A DNA stretch of 64,000 bases, taken from Pseudomonas sp. HAR-UPW-AIA-41. Lineage in GTDB: Bacteria > Pseudomonadota > Gammaproteobacteria > Pseudomonadales > Pseudomonadaceae. Location: contig NZ_NSLB01000007.1 of assembly GCF_002304225.1 (NCBI RefSeq), positions 62,001 to 126,000 of the forward strand. Reading direction: 5' to 3'. The notes below the pieces were generated by a model. The model had not been told where the DNA came from. It worked only from the letters and a program-made list of their open reading frames with translations, and searched no databases. Positions within the stretch are counted from its first letter, which is position 1. Every line of letters starts with the position of its first letter. The position numbers were made by a program, and so were the translations under genes. This document shows, in pieces, positions 62,906-64,000 of this stretch.

Positions 62906-63455
62906 ATCCTCCACGCCGCGGGTGGGCCGCGGGCGTCTGCAGTTGCTGCTGATCCTGGCGGTGGTGATCGGTCCGATGCTGCTGGCCTCGGCCATGTACT
63001 ACTGGCGCTTCTGGGTGCCGGAAGGGCGCAGCTACCACGGCGAGCTGATCGGCGGCGCTCTGAGCCGGGCCGATCTGGGCCTGCCGGCGCTGGAGGAAAA
63101 ACGCTGGCAGCTGCTGGTCACGGCACCGGGTGAGTGCGCGGCCGATTGCCAGCGGCTGGTCTACCTGGCGCGGCAGATTCATATCGGTCTGGGGCGTGAG
63201 GCATCGCGCGGCGCTCATGCGCTGGCCAGCGGGCAGATTCCGGCGGATTTCGCCGTCCAGCTGGAACGGGAATACCCGCAGCTGCAGCGCTTCAGTCTGG
63301 AGCCCGGTCGCTACCCGGCCGAGCGGAGTCAGGCCGCCCAGCTGTGGATCGTCGATCCCCACGGCAACCTGGTGCTGCGCTATGACGCCGATGCCAACGG
63401 CAAGCAGGTGCTGACCGACCTGCGTTTGCTGCTCAAGCTCTCCAATATCGGCTGA
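62880..63455 (+). CDS. Membrane-anchored thioredoxin-like-type protein of the cox cluster
   Basis: 191 residues. One membrane helix (LLLILAVVIGPMLLASAMYY) and a periplasmic domain containing APGECAADCQRLVY, where the CX3C pair could bind copper or be redox-active as in Sco/thioredoxin folds. Conserved between SURF1 and COX15 in Pseudomonas. Function is inferred. Confidence 0.85.
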   Translation: MSHSLTLSESSTPRVGRGRLQLLLILAVVIGPMLLASAMYYWRFWVPEGRSYHGELIGGALSRADLGLPALEEKRWQLLVTAPGECAADCQRLVYLARQIHIGLGREASRGAHALASGQIPADFAVQLEREYPQLQRFSLEPGRYPAERSQAAQLWIVDPHGNLVLRYDADANGKQVLTDLRLLLKLSNIG

Positions 63456-63465
63456 GGAGTCTGCC

Positions 63466-64000
63466 ATGGCCAAACCGGGATTCCGACTGGCGCTCTTTGC
63501 CACGCTGCTGGCGGCTGTGGTGGTGCTGCTGGGCGCCTACACCCGCCTGACTCACGCCGGCCTCGGCTGTCCGGACTGGCCGGGCTGCTACGGTTTCATC
63601 GGCGTGCCGATGAGCGAGCACAAGCAGGCTCTGGCCGAGGCGCGTTTCCCCGAGGCGCCGGTGGAGGTTGAGAAAGGCTGGAACGAGATGGTCCACCGCT
63701 ATTTCGCCGGCAGTCTCGGCCTGGCCATCCTTGGTCTGGCGGTTCAGGCGCTGCGCCGGCGTGGCGAACCCGGTCAGCCGCTGAAGCTGCCGTTGCTGCT
63801 GCTAGGCGTGGTGGTGTTGCAGGCTGCCTTCGGCATGTGGACGGTGACCCTCAAGCTCTGGCCGCAGGTGGTTACCGCGCACCTGCTGGGCGGTTTCACC
63901 ACGTTGGCGCTGTTGTTTCTCCTCACCCTGCGTCTGTCCGGCGCCTGCCCGCTGCTGCCGGTCATTTCCACCCGTCTGCGGGCGCTGGCGGCGCTGGCGC
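63466..64000 (+). CDS. ctaA: Heme A synthase COX15/CtaA (continues past window)
   Basis: The first 178 residues are visible. It oxidises heme O to heme A. Membrane helices and HXXXX motifs include YTRLTHAGLGCPDWPGCYG and NEMVHRYFAGSLGLAIL, the latter with a heme-ligating His. GAGGAG lies upstream. Confidence 0.96.
   Translation, partial: MAKPGFRLALFATLLAAVVVLLGAYTRLTHAGLGCPDWPGCYGFIGVPMSEHKQALAEARFPEAPVEVEKGWNEMVHRYFAGSLGLAILGLAVQALRRRGEPGQPLKLPLLLLGVVVLQAAFGMWTVTLKLWPQVVTAHLLGGFTTLALLFLLTLRLSGACPLLPVISTRLRALAALA

Noticed and set aside
60947-62995. 682-codon minus-strand frame
   Set aside because: It crosses coxC and SURF1 antisense; only its short internal DUF2909-like segment on that strand (different frame) looks real.

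Overview
The window is a Pseudomonas-type chromosome segment (class Gammaproteobacteria). From about 23.9 kb to the right edge the gene order is that of the Pseudomonas dnaA-proximal region: a plsC-like acyltransferase, gmhB, glyS, glyQ, tag, an HtrB/LpxL-like acyltransferase, a PilZ protein, trkA, rsmB, fmt, def, a LysM protein, dprA, tsaC, hemF, aroE and a plcB-like gene, then ppk2, pbpG, trpA, trpB, trpI, dodecin, prlC, an SOS-boxed radical SAM gene and the coxB-coxA-cox11-coxC/SURF1/COX15 cluster. GC-rich coding sequence, many GTG starts and strong intrinsic terminators fit this. The coexistence of plcB/PPIC genes directly with ppk2, pbpG and trp differs from the P. aeruginosa order I remember, so this is probably another lineage of the genus.

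From base 1 to about 23,897 lies one arm of a large Tn7-like transposon. Its left end is outside the window. The core is an operon tnsA-tnsB-tnsC-tniQ (8.3-13.9 kb) that continues into four more co-directional genes (to 16.3 kb). One of these looks like an integrase-core protein that has lost catalytic residues. The right end is recognisable from repeated TnsB-box-like sequences (core AATGCCA(G)TTT) and an ...ACA terminus at 23,897, just before an intrinsic terminator and the conserved acyltransferase gene. In other Pseudomonas gyrB lies on the far side of this junction, so the element probably uses a site next to gyrB.

Left of the tns operon the cargo looks like defence: a RapA-like SNF2 helicase (cut by the window edge) with an acidic TPR partner, a WYL regulator of the BrxR/CapW kind with a palindromic operator, and a retron-type reverse transcriptase preceded by an 84-residue protein with a cationic amphipathic helix. 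A ParB/KorB-like gene is divergent from tnsA. Right of the tns operon are a CoiA-like nuclease-type gene, a tiny NPNNPA-repeat protein, a 658-residue TPR-like protein, a Sel1-type protein coupled to a NYN-LOTUS ribonuclease-like protein, and a structured non-coding stretch ending in a terminator just inside the transposon end.

The chromosomal half is mostly ordinary housekeeping. Points of note are a MITE-like palindromic element whose terminal repeat supplies the dprA stop codon, a perfect LexA box before the radical SAM gene, and a CoxB with a fused cytochrome c domain.
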